Source: an uncultured Bacteroidia bacterium
Lineage (GTDB): Bacteria > Bacteroidota > Bacteroidia > Bacteroidales > F082
DNA: 64,000 nucleotides
Direction of reading: 5' to 3'
Assembly (NCBI GenBank): GCA_902774365.1
Contig: CACYHX010000003.1
Coordinates: 1 to 64,000, forward strand
Shown here: positions 1-16,417 of the stretch, in pieces
Numbering within the stretch: position 1 is the stretch's first letter
Layout: each line of letters starts with the position of its first letter
Notes under the pieces: generated by a model
Told to the model about the DNA's origin: nothing
The model's input: only the letters and a program-made list of their open reading frames with translations
The model's database searches: none
Made by a program: the position numbers and the translations under genes

Positions 1-1
1 C

Positions 2-463
2 GAGATCCTCGGTATGGGTGCTGAGAAGCTGAAGTCAGTCGTTACCGGTGTGGAAATGTTCCGCAAGATTTTGGACGAAGGCGAAGCTGGCGATAACGCT
101 GGTCTGCTGCTCCGTGGTATCGACAAGGACGAAATCCGCCGTGGTATGGTTATTGCCAAGCCCGGTTCGGTGAAGCCCTACCACCACTTCAAGGGTCAGG
201 TCTATGTCCTGAGCAAGGAAGAAGGTGGTCGTCACACCCCGTTCCGTAACAAGTATCGTCCTCAGTTCTACTTCAGAACCACCGACGTTACTGGTGAAAT
301 CACCCTGCCCGAAGGTATGGAAATGGTCATGCCTGGCGACCACGTCACCATCGACGTTAAGTTGATTGCTGACATCGCCATGGATAAGGGCCTCCGCTTC
401 GCTATCCGTGAAGGTGGTCGTACCGTTGGTTCCGGTCAGGTGATCGAGATCATCGACGATTGA
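2..463 (+). CDS. tuf: Elongation factor Tu, C-terminal part (5' end outside window)
   Basis: GTPase that delivers aminoacyl-tRNA to the ribosome A site. The frame is already open at the first bases, so the start codon lies upstream; about 154 residues remain, covering beta-barrel domains II and III. Typical EF-Tu segments are visible ([42 protein letters not shown]). The ATG at 14 is internal. The gene ends 20 bases before a strong hairpin and is followed by tRNA-Trp and secE, the usual Bacteroidota order. Confidence 0.97.
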   Translation, partial: EILGMGAEKLKSVVTGVEMFRKILDEGEAGDNAGLLLRGIDKDEIRRGMVIAKPGSVKPYHHFKGQVYVLSKEEGGRHTPFRNKYRPQFYFRTTDVTGEITLPEGMEMVMPGDHVTIDVKLIADIAMDKGLRFAIREGGRTVGSGQVIEIIDD

Positions 464-482
464 TCAACAAACAAATCAATGT

Positions 483-510
483 AAGGGTGGGCTAATCCCC
501 ACCCTTATTC
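483..510 (+). terminator. Hairpin after tuf
   Basis: A perfect 9-bp stem (AAGGGTGGG at 483-491 with CCCACCCTT at 498-506) and a 6-base loop follow the tuf stop. The downstream tail (ATTC) is only weakly T-rich, so it may be a partial terminator or a processing hairpin separating tuf from the tRNA. Confidence 0.6.
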
Positions 511-511
511 T

Positions 512-584
512 ACGGGCGTAGCTCAGTTGGTAGAGCATCGGTCTCCAAAACCGAGTGTCGAGAGTTCGAGCCTTTCCGCCCGTG
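512..584 (+). tRNA. tRNA-Trp (CCA anticodon)
   Basis: Seventy-three bases fold as a cloverleaf. The acceptor stem is ACGGGCG (512-518) with CGCCCGT (577-583), and the discriminator base is G. The D arm contains AGCTCAGTTGGTAGAGC. The anticodon stem TCGGT/ACCGA (538-542/550-554) encloses loop CTCCAAA with anticodon CCA at 545-547, and the T loop contains GTTCGAG. CCA is not encoded. Position between tuf and secE is conserved in Bacteroidota. Confidence 0.96.
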
Positions 585-608
585 CTTTTTATTAAGGTTC
601 AATAGAAG

Positions 609-797
609 ATGAAAATTACAAACTACATTAAAGAATGCTACACCGAGCTCAAGGAGAAGGTCACTTGGCCTACTTGGCCCGAATTAAGAAGTAGCGTGAT
701 TGTTGTGTCCATTGCTTCCCTAATAATCGCCTTGGTGGTTTTTCTGATGGACATCTCCTTCAAAAATCTGTTAGAAGCGTTTTACGGACTGTTCTGA
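609..797 (+). CDS. secE: Preprotein translocase subunit SecE
   Basis: Small single-span subunit that clamps SecY in the Sec translocon. The 62 residues have the short SecE plan: an amphipathic N-terminus with the conserved EKVTWPTWPEL segment (about residues 16-26), then one membrane span (about 29-50, VIVVSIASLIIALVVFLM). It lies between tRNA-Trp and nusG, its usual place. There is no clear Shine-Dalgarno sequence, which is normal for the phylum. Confidence 0.96.
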   Translation: MKITNYIKECYTELKEKVTWPTWPELRSSVIVVSIASLIIALVVFLMDISFKNLLEAFYGLF

Positions 798-858
798 TAG
801 ATTGTACGTTGAATCTTGATGAGCAATTATTGGCTAACTTATTAATTTTGTCAGGAAG

Positions 859-1407
859 ATGAGCGACACGAACGAACTGAAATGGTATGTGGTCAGGGCC
901 ATCTCTGGTAAGGAAAAGAAGGTTAAAGAATACCTTGAATCCGAAATCAAGAGACTCAACCTGCAGGACCTCATCCCTACGGTTTTGATCCCGACAGAGA
1001 AGTATTTCGAAGTCAAGAACGGCAAGAAGGTATGCAAAGAGCGTAACTACCTGCCGGGCTATGTGCTTGTGGAAGCTGTTTTGGTGGGCGAGGTCGTTCA
1101 TGTTATCAAGGACGTTCCGAACGTGCTTGGCTTCTTGGGTACGAATGGTGAACCCGACCCGCTTCGTCCCATTGAAGTGAAGCGTATCCTCGGCAAGATG
1201 GACGAGCTTCAAAGCATGGGCGCTGGCAGCGATGTCATGTTCATGGTGGGGCAGTCGGTCATTGTCAACGACGGTCCTTTCAGTACCTTCCAAGGTGTCA
1301 TCGAAGAGGTGAACGAAGAGAAGAAGAAGCTGAAGGTTTCGGTGAAGATATTCGGTCGCAAGACCCCGTTGGAACTGAGTTTCTTCCAGGTGAAGTTGGA
1401 AAGCTAA
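859..1407 (+). CDS. nusG: Transcription termination/antitermination factor NusG
   Basis: NusG binds RNA polymerase and links it to Rho or ribosomes. The 182 residues begin with the NGN domain ([15 protein letters not shown], then [10 protein letters not shown] near residue 60) and end with a KOW domain ([19 protein letters not shown], about residues 129-147). Length and context (secE upstream, rplK downstream) fit the housekeeping NusG rather than a specialised UpxY-type paralogue. Confidence 0.97.
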   Translation: MSDTNELKWYVVRAISGKEKKVKEYLESEIKRLNLQDLIPTVLIPTEKYFEVKNGKKVCKERNYLPGYVLVEAVLVGEVVHVIKDVPNVLGFLGTNGEPDPLRPIEVKRILGKMDELQSMGAGSDVMFMVGQSVIVNDGPFSTFQGVIEEVNEEKKKLKVSVKIFGRKTPLELSFFQVKLES

Positions 1408-1463
1408 TCAATAGTTGTGAGTTAAAATTGTTGCCTTATTACACTTAATTAAGGATTAAAGAA

Positions 1464-1910
1464 ATGGCAAAAGAAGTAAGCGGATTAATTAAATTGCAAA
1501 TCAAAGGAGGAGCTGCGAATCCCGCCCCGCCCGTTGGTCCCGCTCTGGGTTCGAAGGGTGTGAATATCATGGAATTCTGCAAGCAGTTCAACGCCCGTAC
1601 GCAGGATCAGGCTGGCAAGGTGTTGCCCGTCATCATCACTGTGTATAAGGACAAGTCTTTCGATTTCATCGTTAAGGCTTCGCCCGTGGCGGTCTCCATC
1701 ATCGAGGCTGCGAAGATCAAAGGCGGCTCCAAGGAACCCAACCGTTCGAAAGTCGGTTCGTTGACTTGGGACCAAGTGAGAGAAATCGCCACCAACAAGA
1801 TGAAGGACATGAATTGCTTTACCGTCGAGTCTGCCATGTCAATGGTGGCCGGAACGGCACGCAGCATGGGCGTCAAGATAACCGGCGAATCACCTTTAAA
1901 GAAAGACTAA
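1464..1910 (+). CDS. rplK: 50S ribosomal protein L11
   Basis: Binds 23S rRNA at the GTPase-associated centre. The 148 residues match L11: [20 protein letters not shown] near the N-terminus and the C-terminal RNA-binding domain with [10 protein letters not shown]. It lies 56 bases after nusG and 40 bases before rplA in the rplKAJL cluster. Confidence 0.98.
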   Translation: MAKEVSGLIKLQIKGGAANPAPPVGPALGSKGVNIMEFCKQFNARTQDQAGKVLPVIITVYKDKSFDFIVKASPVAVSIIEAAKIKGGSKEPNRSKVGSLTWDQVREIATNKMKDMNCFTVESAMSMVAGTARSMGVKITGESPLKKD

Positions 1911-1950
1911 GATCTTTCGTGCATTTGTAGAACAAAAAAAAGTTAGTTAA

Positions 1951-2646
1951 ATGTCAAAAGTATCCAAACAGAGGAAAGAAGCTTTAGCTAAGTTCGACAA
2001 AAGCAAGAGTTACTCCTTGAATGAAGCAGTTGATATCGTAAAACAGATCACTTACAGCAAGTTCGATGCTTCTGTTGACTTGAACATCCGTCTGGGTGTC
2101 GACCCCCGCAAGGCCAACCAAATGGTCCGCGGCTCGGTGACGCTCCCTCACGGCACTGGTAAAGTCGTCCGCGTCCTGGTGCTTTGCAACCCGGACAAGG
2201 CTCAAGAAGCTTTAGACGCTGGTGCTGATTACGTCGGTCTGGATGAGTACATCCAGAAGATTAAGGACGGTTGGACCGATATTGACGTTGTGATCACCAC
2301 TCCTAACATCATGCCTAAAGTGGGTGCTCTGGGCCGTATCCTCGGTCCTCGCGGCTTGATGCCGAACCCCAAGACGGGCACTGTTACGATGGACGTCGCA
2401 AAGGCTGTTCAAGAAGTGAAAGCCGGTAAGATCGACTTCAAGGTCGACAAGTACGGTATCATTGCTGCTGGAGTCGCTAAAGTGAGCTTCTCTCCGGAAC
2501 AGATTTTTGATAACGCCAAGGAGTTGATCCAAACCGTTATCAAGTTGAAACCAGCCGCTGCTAAAGGTACCTATGTGAAGAGCATCTATATCTCTAGCAC
2601 GATGAGCCCGGGTGTGCAGATCGATGTCAAATCAGTGTCAAACTAA
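1951..2646 (+). CDS. rplA: 50S ribosomal protein L1
   Basis: Forms the L1 stalk at the tRNA exit side of the ribosome; in many bacteria it also represses its own operon. The 231 residues show typical L1 segments ([28 protein letters not shown]) and normal length. The L10 gene starts only 20 bases after the stop, leaving no room for a separate L10 leader in the gap. Confidence 0.98.
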   Translation: MSKVSKQRKEALAKFDKSKSYSLNEAVDIVKQITYSKFDASVDLNIRLGVDPRKANQMVRGSVTLPHGTGKVVRVLVLCNPDKAQEALDAGADYVGLDEYIQKIKDGWTDIDVVITTPNIMPKVGALGRILGPRGLMPNPKTGTVTMDVAKAVQEVKAGKIDFKVDKYGIIAAGVAKVSFSPEQIFDNAKELIQTVIKLKPAAAKGTYVKSIYISSTMSPGVQIDVKSVSN

Positions 2647-2666
2647 ATTGAAAGGAATTTGTTGAA

Positions 2667-3188
2667 ATGAGAAAAGAAGATAAACAAGTCCTCATCGACT
2701 CCATACTCAGTGAACTGAAAGCCTGCCCTAACTTCTACCTGACCGACGTCTCCGACCTCAATGCCGAGAAGACCAGCCAGCTGAGAAGACAGTGCTTTAA
2801 TAGTGGTGTGAAAATGATCGTTGTGAAGAACGCGTTGCTCCATAAGGCTATGCAGCAAATGGAGAAGGACTACGAAGGCCTGTACGACGTTCTGAAAGGA
2901 TCTACTGCCCTGATGCTGTGCGAGACCGGCAACGCTCCCGCCAAGCTGATCAAGAATTTCCGTAAGACCAGCGACCGTCCTATCCTGAAGGGCGCCTTCA
3001 TCGAGGAGTGCTGCTACATTGGCGACGACATGATCGACGCTCTGTGCAACATCAAGTCGAAGAACGACCTCATCGCGGACGTCATCGCCCTGCTGCAATC
3101 GCCGATGAAGAATGTCATCAGCGGCCTGCAATCGGGTGGCCAAAAGTTGTGCGGCGTTCTCGAAACCCTGTCCGAAAGACCGGAATAA
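2667..3188 (+). CDS. rplJ: 50S ribosomal protein L10
   Basis: Base of the ribosomal stalk, carrying L7/L12 dimers. The 173 residues start MRKEDKQVLIDSI and contain the L10 core (LRRQCFNSGVKMIVVKN; GSTALMLC). The C-terminal helix that binds L12 is present. Spacing to rplA is 20 bases and to rplL 48 bases of AT-rich sequence. Confidence 0.97.
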   Translation: MRKEDKQVLIDSILSELKACPNFYLTDVSDLNAEKTSQLRRQCFNSGVKMIVVKNALLHKAMQQMEKDYEGLYDVLKGSTALMLCETGNAPAKLIKNFRKTSDRPILKGAFIEECCYIGDDMIDALCNIKSKNDLIADVIALLQSPMKNVISGLQSGGQKLCGVLETLSERPE

Positions 3189-3236
3189 TATATTCAAAAA
3201 TAAAAGCAAGTATTAACAATTAAAAATAAAAGTAAA

Positions 3237-3614
3237 ATGGCAGATCTTAAAGCTTTTGCTGAACAATTAGTCAACCTCACCGTGAAGGAAGTGAACGAAC
3301 TCGCTAACATCCTGAAGGAAGAATACGGTATTGAACCTGCAGCCGCCGCTGTTGCTGTTGCTGCTCCTGCTGCCGGTGGTGCTGCCGCCGCTGCTGAAGA
3401 AAAGACCTCTTTCGACGTCATCCTGAAGAGCGCTGGTGCTCAGAAGCTGGCCGTCGTGAAGTTGGTGAAGGAACTCACCAGCCTCGGTCTGAAGGAAGCT
3501 AAGGAACTCGTTGACGCAGCTCCCAAACCGCTGAAGGAAGGCGTGAGCAAAGACGAAGCTAATGCACTGAAGGCTCAACTCGAAGAGGCCGGTGCAGAAG
3601 TGGAAGTGAAATAA
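3237..3614 (+). CDS. rplL: 50S ribosomal protein L7/L12
   Basis: Stalk protein that recruits translation GTPases. The 125 residues comprise an N-terminal dimerisation helix ([16 protein letters not shown]), an Ala/Gly-rich hinge (about residues 35-55) and the C-terminal domain ([40 protein letters not shown]). It is followed by a hairpin region before rpoB. Confidence 0.98.
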   Translation: MADLKAFAEQLVNLTVKEVNELANILKEEYGIEPAAAAVAVAAPAAGGAAAAAEEKTSFDVILKSAGAQKLAVVKLVKELTSLGLKEAKELVDAAPKPLKEGVSKDEANALKAQLEEAGAEVEVK

Positions 3615-3643
3615 GGATTCAATTCCCGTCGATAACGGCATTC

Positions 3644-3699
3644 AACCTCAGTCCCGAATAGGGGCTGAGGTTTGTGCCGATTTTTCGCTTTATGCGAAA
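3644..3699 (+). terminator. Two hairpins between rplL and rpoB, possible attenuator
   Basis: The first stem pairs AACCTCAGTCCC (3644-3655) with GGGCTGAGGTT (with one G-T pair) around a short loop and is followed by TGTGCCGATTTTT. A second small stem, TTTCGC/GCGAAA (3683-3699), is followed by TTTCCTCTTTT. Partial termination here would make more stalk protein than polymerase, as is known for rplL-rpoB junctions elsewhere; for this genome it is inference. Confidence 0.55.
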
Positions 3700-3755
3700 T
3701 TTCCTCTTTTCGTTAGTTCGTCTTTCCCTTTACATCACCTAAAAACAATATTACC

Positions 3756-7601
<3,846 letters not shown>

Positions 7602-7633
7602 TGTTTAATGCTAGTTAAAAGAAAGATAGAAAT

Positions 7634-11922
<4,289 letters not shown>

Positions 11923-11938
11923 CGTGTTAATGAATTTC

Positions 11939-11971
11939 GCGGGGACGGCCATAAGGCTGTCCCCGCTTTTT
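11939..11971 (+). terminator. Rho-independent terminator after rpoC
   Basis: A 12-bp stem (GCGGGGACGGCC at 11939-11950 with GGCTGTCCCCGC at 11955-11966, one G-T pair) has a 4-base loop and is followed by TTTTT. It closes the ribosomal protein/RNA polymerase operon. Confidence 0.9.
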
Positions 11972-11985
11972 AATACAATAGCATC

Positions 11986-12291
11986 ATGGAAAACAATCAG
12001 AAAAACCAATTGAATATCGAGATTAACGACGAGGTGTCGCAAGGAACTTACTCCAATCTGGCCATCATCACCCATTCGCCCAACGAGTTCATCGTTGACT
12101 TCGCTCAGATGATGCCTGGCACACCTAAAGCCAAGGTGCGTTCAAGAGTGATCTTGAACCCTGTGAACGCCAAACGTCTGTACAAGGCTCTGGCCGAGAA
12201 TATCGCCAAGTACGAACAACAATTCGGCACCATTAGCGACGGAGGCGGCATCGCCCCGTTCAACATGGGCATTCCTACGGCACAGGCCTAA
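11986..12291 (+). CDS. DUF3467 family protein
   Basis: Small conserved Bacteroidota protein of unknown function, commonly found just after rpoC. The 101 residues show the family pattern: a beta-rich start (NQLNIEINDEVSQGTYSNLAIITHS), then EFIVDFAQMMPG, RVILNPVNAKRL and a terminal helix. There is no signal peptide or membrane span, so it is probably cytoplasmic. It starts after the rpoC terminator and so may have its own transcript or receive readthrough. Confidence 0.88.
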   Translation: MENNQKNQLNIEINDEVSQGTYSNLAIITHSPNEFIVDFAQMMPGTPKAKVRSRVILNPVNAKRLYKALAENIAKYEQQFGTISDGGGIAPFNMGIPTAQA

Positions 12292-12309
12292 CCAATCCTG
12301 GTAATACAA

Positions 12310-12382
12310 AAACCGACCTCCTATGTCATTGACTCCGTCGAATGCGGAGCATTTCCCTTGGGAATCTATAGGAGGTCGGTTT
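12310..12382. repeat. Palindromic element, 12-bp perfect arms around a TATGTCAT...TCTATA core
   Basis: Arms AAACCGACCTCC (12310-12321) and GGAGGTCGGTTT (12371-12382) are perfect reverse complements. They enclose a 49-base core starting TATGTCATT and ending GGAATCTATA, with an inner CTCCG/CGGAG hairpin (12333-12349). It lies between two converging genes (the DUF3467 gene and lemA) and could act as a two-way terminator. The same core ends, with different arms, recur at 32.3-32.7 kb and inside aroB and aroA. Confidence 0.85.
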
Positions 12383-12399
12383 GTTTATATATGTATTGT

Positions 12400-12981
12400 T
12401 TAGAACGTCTCCGGCACTTTTTCGGCTCCTTCGTCAGCCTCAAAATAAGGCCGTTTCCCGAAGCTGAACATATTGGCGATGATGTTGCCTGGAAATTTGC
12501 GTAGGCTTTGGTTATAGGCCTTGGCTGCCTCGTTGAAGCGTTGGCGTTCAGTGAGGATACGGTTCTCGCACCCTGCCAATTGCGCCTGCAAGGTGAGGTA
12601 GTTCTCACTAGCCTTGAGGTCGGGGTAGTTCTCGATGGAGACGATGAGGCGGTTCAGCGACTCTCCCAACTCGTCTTGGGCGGTTTGGAAGTTCTGCAGG
12701 TCGCTTTCGGTGTAACTCTCCATGTTAACGCTGGTGGCAGCAGCTTTCTTGGCGCGAGCTTCCGTCACGGCGATGAGTGTGCCTTGCTCGTATTCCTGGT
12801 AGTTTTTTACCAAGGCGACGAGGTTGGGAACAAGGTCGGCACGACGCTGGTAGACATTCTCCACCTGGCCCCACGCCTTGCTGACAGCCTCCTGTTTATT
12901 GACCAATCCATTGTAGATGCCGATGCCCCAAATGAGGATGACACCCACAACGATGGCGATAATGATGCCGATTTTTTTCAT
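12400..12981 (-). CDS. lemA: LemA family protein
   Basis: Membrane-anchored coiled-coil protein of unclear function. The 193 residues have one N-terminal span (IGIIIAIVVGVILIWGIGIY, about residues 3-22) and the LemA core (KQEAVSKAWGQVENVYQRRADLVPNLV; LNRLIVSIENYPDLKASENY; ERQRFNEAAKAYNQ). Start at 12981 (MKKIGIII) is chosen because upstream in-frame codons fall before the natural signal-anchor and close to the pyrI stop. It lies 2 bases downstream of pyrI and probably shares its transcript. Confidence 0.93.
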   Translation of the reverse strand: MKKIGIIIAIVVGVILIWGIGIYNGLVNKQEAVSKAWGQVENVYQRRADLVPNLVALVKNYQEYEQGTLIAVTEARAKKAAATSVNMESYTESDLQNFQTAQDELGESLNRLIVSIENYPDLKASENYLTLQAQLAGCENRILTERQRFNEAAKAYNQSLRKFPGNIIANMFSFGKRPYFEADEGAEKVPETF

Positions 12982-12983
12982 AA

Positions 12984-13451
12984 TCAAATGAATTCCAGTT
13001 TGTCCTGCGTGGTGTTCTTCTCGCAATAGTGGCAGTGCAGCTTGATGTTGCCTTCGGTGTCTTTGATGACAGTGAACTTGGTTGGCACGTCATGCTCTTT
13101 GTTGGTGACGCAGTTCGGGTTGAAGCACTTCACGATATGCTCGATGCTGTCAGGAATGGTCACAGTCTGTTTGTTGATGACCTCGAAGTCCTTGATTTCG
13201 ATGATGGAAGCGGTAGGGGCGACCAAGGCAATCTTGTTCACGTCTTCAGGCTCAAAGTATTTGTTGGCAGCCTTGATGAAGCCTTTGGTGCCGTATTTCT
13301 TGCTTTCCACATTGATGCCGAAATACACAGGAGTTTTGACTTTTTCCAAGCCCAAAATCTTGACGACTTGGAACACTTTGTCGGCGGGGATATGGTCGAT
13401 GACGGTGCCATTCTCAATGGCGCTCACAGTCAGTTCTTTTTTCTTTTCCAT
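12984..13451 (-). CDS. pyrI: Aspartate carbamoyltransferase regulatory subunit
   Basis: Allosteric subunit of aspartate transcarbamoylase; binds CTP/ATP and holds the catalytic trimers. The 155 residues end with the zinc domain: Cys109, Cys114 (C-x4-C), Cys140 and Cys143 (C-x2-C) all present. The nucleotide-binding N-terminus (ENGTVIDHIPADKVFQVVKIL) is typical. It follows pyrB by 8 bases, so the holoenzyme is made from one transcript. Confidence 0.97.
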   Translation of the reverse strand: MEKKKELTVSAIENGTVIDHIPADKVFQVVKILGLEKVKTPVYFGINVESKKYGTKGFIKAANKYFEPEDVNKIALVAPTASIIEIKDFEVINKQTVTIPDSIEHIVKCFNPNCVTNKEHDVPTKFTVIKDTEGNIKLHCHYCEKNTTQDKLEFI

Positions 13452-13459
13452 GGTTCAGA

Positions 13460-14380
13460 TTATTTAAGTCCTAAAATTGATGCAATTAAAGCTTGACGGG
13501 CATAGACTCCGTTTTGTGCTTGCTGGAAGTAATAGGCCTTCGGGTTGGCGTCGACGTCGACGTGGATCTCGTTGACGCGCGGCAGCGGGTGTAGCACACG
13601 GCAGTTGGGCTTGGAGTTCTCCAACATGGCGTTGCGCAGCACGTAGGAGTTCTTCACCTTCTCGTATTCCTCGGGGTCGGGGAAGCGCTCGCGCTGGATG
13701 CGGGTCATGTAGATGATGTCGGAGTGGGGGATGGCGTCCTCCAACTCGGTGTACTGGTGGTACTCGAGGTTGCGGTCCTTGATGTGTTGCTTCACCACGC
13801 TCGGCAGCTTCAACTCGACGGGCGAGACGAGGTTGAACTTCGCGTTGAAGTTGCACATGGCCTCGACGAGGCTGTGGACGGTGCGTCCGTATTTCAGGTC
13901 GCCGACGAGGGTGATTTCAAGGTTCTCGAGTGTGCCCTGCGTCTTGCGGATGCTGTAGAGGTCGAGCATGCACTGGGTGGGGTGTTGGTTGGCACCGTCG
14001 CCCGCGTTGATGACCGGCACCTTCGATACCTCGGAGGCGAAACGGGCCGAGCCTTCAATGGGGTTACGCATGACGATGAGGTCGGCGTAGCTGGCCACCA
14101 TGGTGATGGTGTCGGCGAGGGATTCGCCCTTCTGGATGCTCGTTCCGGCAGTGCTGCTGAAGCCGATGACATTGCCGCCCAAGAGTTGGATGGCCGTCTC
14201 AAAGCTCAGACGCGTACGGGTGGAAGGCTCGAAGAACAGCGAGGCGATGATACGCCCGTTCAGCAGGTTCTGGTGCGGGTTTTTCTCGAAGTCCTCGGCG
14301 ATGTCGAGGACATGGCAGATCTCCTCAGGCGTGTAGTCGCTGATGGAAATCAAGCTGCGGTTTTTCAGTGAAATTGACAT
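13460..14380 (-). CDS. pyrB: Aspartate carbamoyltransferase catalytic subunit
   Basis: Joins carbamoyl phosphate and aspartate in pyrimidine synthesis. The 306 residues contain the carbamoyl-phosphate motif [13 protein letters not shown] (STRT at about 53-56), [12 protein letters not shown] and HPLPRVNEI. The ATG at 14380 (MSISLKNRS) is chosen; a longer in-frame start would read back through the leader terminator. The upstream leader has an intrinsic terminator and a leader ORF ending 4 bases before this ATG, suggesting attenuation. Confidence 0.97.
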   Translation of the reverse strand: MSISLKNRSLISISDYTPEEICHVLDIAEDFEKNPHQNLLNGRIIASLFFEPSTRTRLSFETAIQLLGGNVIGFSSTAGTSIQKGESLADTITMVASYADLIVMRNPIEGSARFASEVSKVPVINAGDGANQHPTQCMLDLYSIRKTQGTLENLEITLVGDLKYGRTVHSLVEAMCNFNAKFNLVSPVELKLPSVVKQHIKDRNLEYHQYTELEDAIPHSDIIYMTRIQRERFPDPEEYEKVKNSYVLRNAMLENSKPNCRVLHPLPRVNEIHVDVDANPKAYYFQQAQNGVYARQALIASILGLK

Positions 14381-14384
14381 AGGC

Positions 14385-14528
14385 TTATCTGTTTGATTTG
14401 TTGAATTTGGCAAAAAAAAGACGGCCAACACTTTGACCGTCGATATGGGATAAAGGGAAATTCGTTTTGATGGAACCAGTTGATTCCGTGGTAAAAATCT
14501 TGTCCGATGGCTTGTTTTGGTATCTCAT
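14385..14528 (-). CDS. Putative pyrBI leader peptide ORF (47 codons)
   Basis: An ATG at 14528 opens a 47-codon frame (begins [10 protein letters not shown], ends FNKSNR) that runs through the terminator hairpin and its T run and stops 4 bases before the pyrB ATG. Its layout resembles the 44-codon pyrL leader of Escherichia coli, where close-following ribosomes at low UTP prevent hairpin formation. The ATG lies only a few bases from the predicted transcription start, so it would be nearly leaderless. This ORF is too short to be certain and has no family. Confidence 0.45.
   Translation of the reverse strand: MRYQNKPSDKIFTTESTGSIKTNFPLSHIDGQSVGRLFFAKFNKSNR
14412..14441 (-). terminator. Intrinsic terminator in the pyrB leader (attenuator)
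   Basis: On the minus strand GACGGTCAA (14441-14433) pairs with TTGGCCGTC (14428-14420, one G-T pair) around an AGTG loop, followed at once by eight T. It sits 31 bases before pyrB with a pyrimidine-rich stretch (TTTCCCTTTATCCC) just ahead of it. A second perfect stem, GTCCGATG/CATCGGAC (14533-14526/14509-14502), lies at the start of the leader. Confidence 0.8.
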
Positions 14529-14535
14529 CGGACTG

Positions 14536-14543
14536 CAAAAATA
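14536..14543 (-). promoter_or_regulatory. Probable pyrBI promoter (-7 box TATTTTTG)
   Basis: TATTTTTG on the minus strand matches the Bacteroidota -7 consensus TAnnTTTG. It would start transcription near 14530, just before the leader hairpin, giving a leader of about 150 bases. It is arranged back to back with the argS promoter. Confidence 0.55.
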
Positions 14544-14576
14544 AGGATTTTTTTATTCCATGACCAGCTTTTTTAC

Positions 14577-14584
14577 TATTTTTG
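14577..14584 (+). promoter_or_regulatory. Probable argS promoter (-7 box TATTTTTG)
   Basis: TATTTTTG matches TAnnTTTG and ends 19 bases before the argS ATG at 14604. No convincing -33 box is seen in the T-rich sequence upstream. Confidence 0.55.
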
Positions 14585-14603
14585 TGCAATTAATTTCAGC
14601 ATT

Positions 14604-16415
14604 ATGTTAGAACAAGTATTAAGACAACTTTTCATAAAGTCATTCACAACTTTATACGGACAGGAACCGCCTGTGCAGCAGGTGAATTTCCAAAAGACGC
14701 GCCCCGAGTTTGAGGGCGACATGACCATCGTGGTGTTCCCCTTCGTGAAACTCGCAGGTCGTAACCCTGAGCAGTTGGCTAACGAGATGGGTGCCGAGAT
14801 GATCAAGGAATCGGATATGATCGCCAAGTTCAATGTGGTGAAGGGGTTCCTTAACCTGTTGATTTCCGACAAGTTCTGGATGGATTTCTTCAAGGCGAAC
14901 CATGAGAACCCTGAGTTCGGCCGCAAACCCGTTTCGGGCAAGAACGTGGTCATCGAGTATTCCTCGCCCAACACGAACAAACCCCTGCACTTGGGCCATA
15001 TCCGCAACAACCTCCTTGGCTGGAGCGTGTCGGAAATCATGAAGGCCAACGGCAAGAGAGTGGTACGCGTCAACCTGGTCAACGACCGCGGCATCCACAT
15101 CTGCAAGAGTATGTTGGCTTGGCTGAAGTGGGGCAACGGCTGCACGCCCGAGTCGACGGGCAAGAAGGGCGACCACCTCATCGGCGACTTCTACGTGTTG
15201 TTCGACAAGAAGTTTAAGGAGGAGGTGAAATCCTTGCTGCCTGCCGATTACGACACCTTGGACGAAAAAGCCAAGGAAGAAGCCAAGGCCAAGGCCGAAG
15301 CCGAGTCCACACTGATGCATGAAGCCCGCGAGATGCTGGTGAAATGGGAAGCCAACGACCCCGAGGTGCGTCACCTGTGGGAGACGATGAACCAATGGGT
15401 GTACGACGGCTTCGACGTGACCTACAAGCGTATGGGCGTGGCATTCGAGAAGATTTACTATGAATCACAGACCTATCTGCTGGGTAAGGCTTTGGTGCAG
15501 GAAGGCCTGGAAAAAGGCGTCCTCTATCGCCGCGACGACAACTCGGTGTGGTGCGACCTCCGCGATGAAGGCCTCGATGAGAAGCTCCTGCTCCGTCGCG
15601 ATGGCACCTCGGTCTATATGACCCAAGACCTCGGCACCGCTCAACTGCGTGTCAAGGAATACGACCCCGAGAAGCTGATTTATGTCGTGGGTAACGAGCA
15701 AATTTACCACTTTGATGTGCTGAAACGCGTTCTTGTGCGCCTCGGTCGCGAGTGGGGCAATGATATCGAACACCTTTCCTATGGCATGGTGGAACTGCCT
15801 AATGGTAAGATGAAGTCGCGTGAGGGCACCGTGGTCGATGCCGACGACCTCATGGACGAGATGGTGGCCACGGCCAAGGCCGTCTCAGACGAACTCGGCA
15901 AGGCCAAGGACCTCTCGCCCGAAGAGGCAGACAAACTCTATCACACCATCGGCTTGGGTGCCTTGAAGTATTTCATCCTTAAGGTCGACCCGAAGAAGAC
16001 CATGCTCTTCAACCCCGAGGAGTCTATCGACTTCAACGGCAACACAGGCCCGTTTGTGCAATACACCCACGCCCGTATCTGCTCGGTGCTGCGCAAGGCC
16101 GAGGAGCAAGGCATCAAGCTCGAAAGCGAGGTGAAGGTCAGCGACTTGCAACCCAAGGAGAAAGAAATCATCGTGATGATGTATGGCTGGCCGATGGTGC
16201 TGAACCTAGCTGCCGAGAACCGCAGCCCCGCAATGATTGCCAACTTCATCTTCGACCTCGCCAAGGAATTCAACCAGTTCTACCAAGAGTGCAGCATCCT
16301 GAAGGAGCCCGACGCCGACCGCCGTATGTTCCGCTTGCAGGTGTGCGACATGGTGGCTGCCTTGCTGCGCAATGCCTCTGAATTGCTGGGTATTGGAATG
16401 CCGAATAGGATGTAA
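14604..16415 (+). CDS. argS: Arginine-tRNA ligase
   Basis: Class I aminoacyl-tRNA synthetase charging tRNA-Arg. The 603 residues show the Arg-add N-terminal domain, the HIGH-type motif (SSPNTNKPLHLGHIRNN), the KMSK-like segment (GKMKSREGTVV) and the DALR anticodon domain (GPFVQYTHARICSVLRK) at the C-terminus. Start at 14604 (MLEQVLRQLF) is chosen because it aligns with the family and lies just after the promoter; upstream ATG 14517 precedes the promoter. rsmE begins 2 bases after the stop. Confidence 0.97.
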   Translation: MLEQVLRQLFIKSFTTLYGQEPPVQQVNFQKTRPEFEGDMTIVVFPFVKLAGRNPEQLANEMGAEMIKESDMIAKFNVVKGFLNLLISDKFWMDFFKANHENPEFGRKPVSGKNVVIEYSSPNTNKPLHLGHIRNNLLGWSVSEIMKANGKRVVRVNLVNDRGIHICKSMLAWLKWGNGCTPESTGKKGDHLIGDFYVLFDKKFKEEVKSLLPADYDTLDEKAKEEAKAKAEAESTLMHEAREMLVKWEANDPEVRHLWETMNQWVYDGFDVTYKRMGVAFEKIYYESQTYLLGKALVQEGLEKGVLYRRDDNSVWCDLRDEGLDEKLLLRRDGTSVYMTQDLGTAQLRVKEYDPEKLIYVVGNEQIYHFDVLKRVLVRLGREWGNDIEHLSYGMVELPNGKMKSREGTVVDADDLMDEMVATAKAVSDELGKAKDLSPEEADKLYHTIGLGALKYFILKVDPKKTMLFNPEESIDFNGNTGPFVQYTHARICSVLRKAEEQGIKLESEVKVSDLQPKEKEIIVMMYGWPMVLNLAAENRSPAMIANFIFDLAKEFNQFYQECSILKEPDADRRMFRLQVCDMVAALLRNASELLGIGMPNRM

Positions 16416-16417
16416 TC

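Noticed and set aside
2647-2666. L10 autoregulatory leader before rplJ
   Set aside because: Only 20 bases separate rplA and rplJ and no kink-turn-like structure is seen.
14365-14589. A 74-codon minus-strand frame across the pyrB leader
   Set aside because: It starts upstream of the likely promoter and runs into pyrB in another frame; the 47-codon frame beginning at the transcript start fits better.
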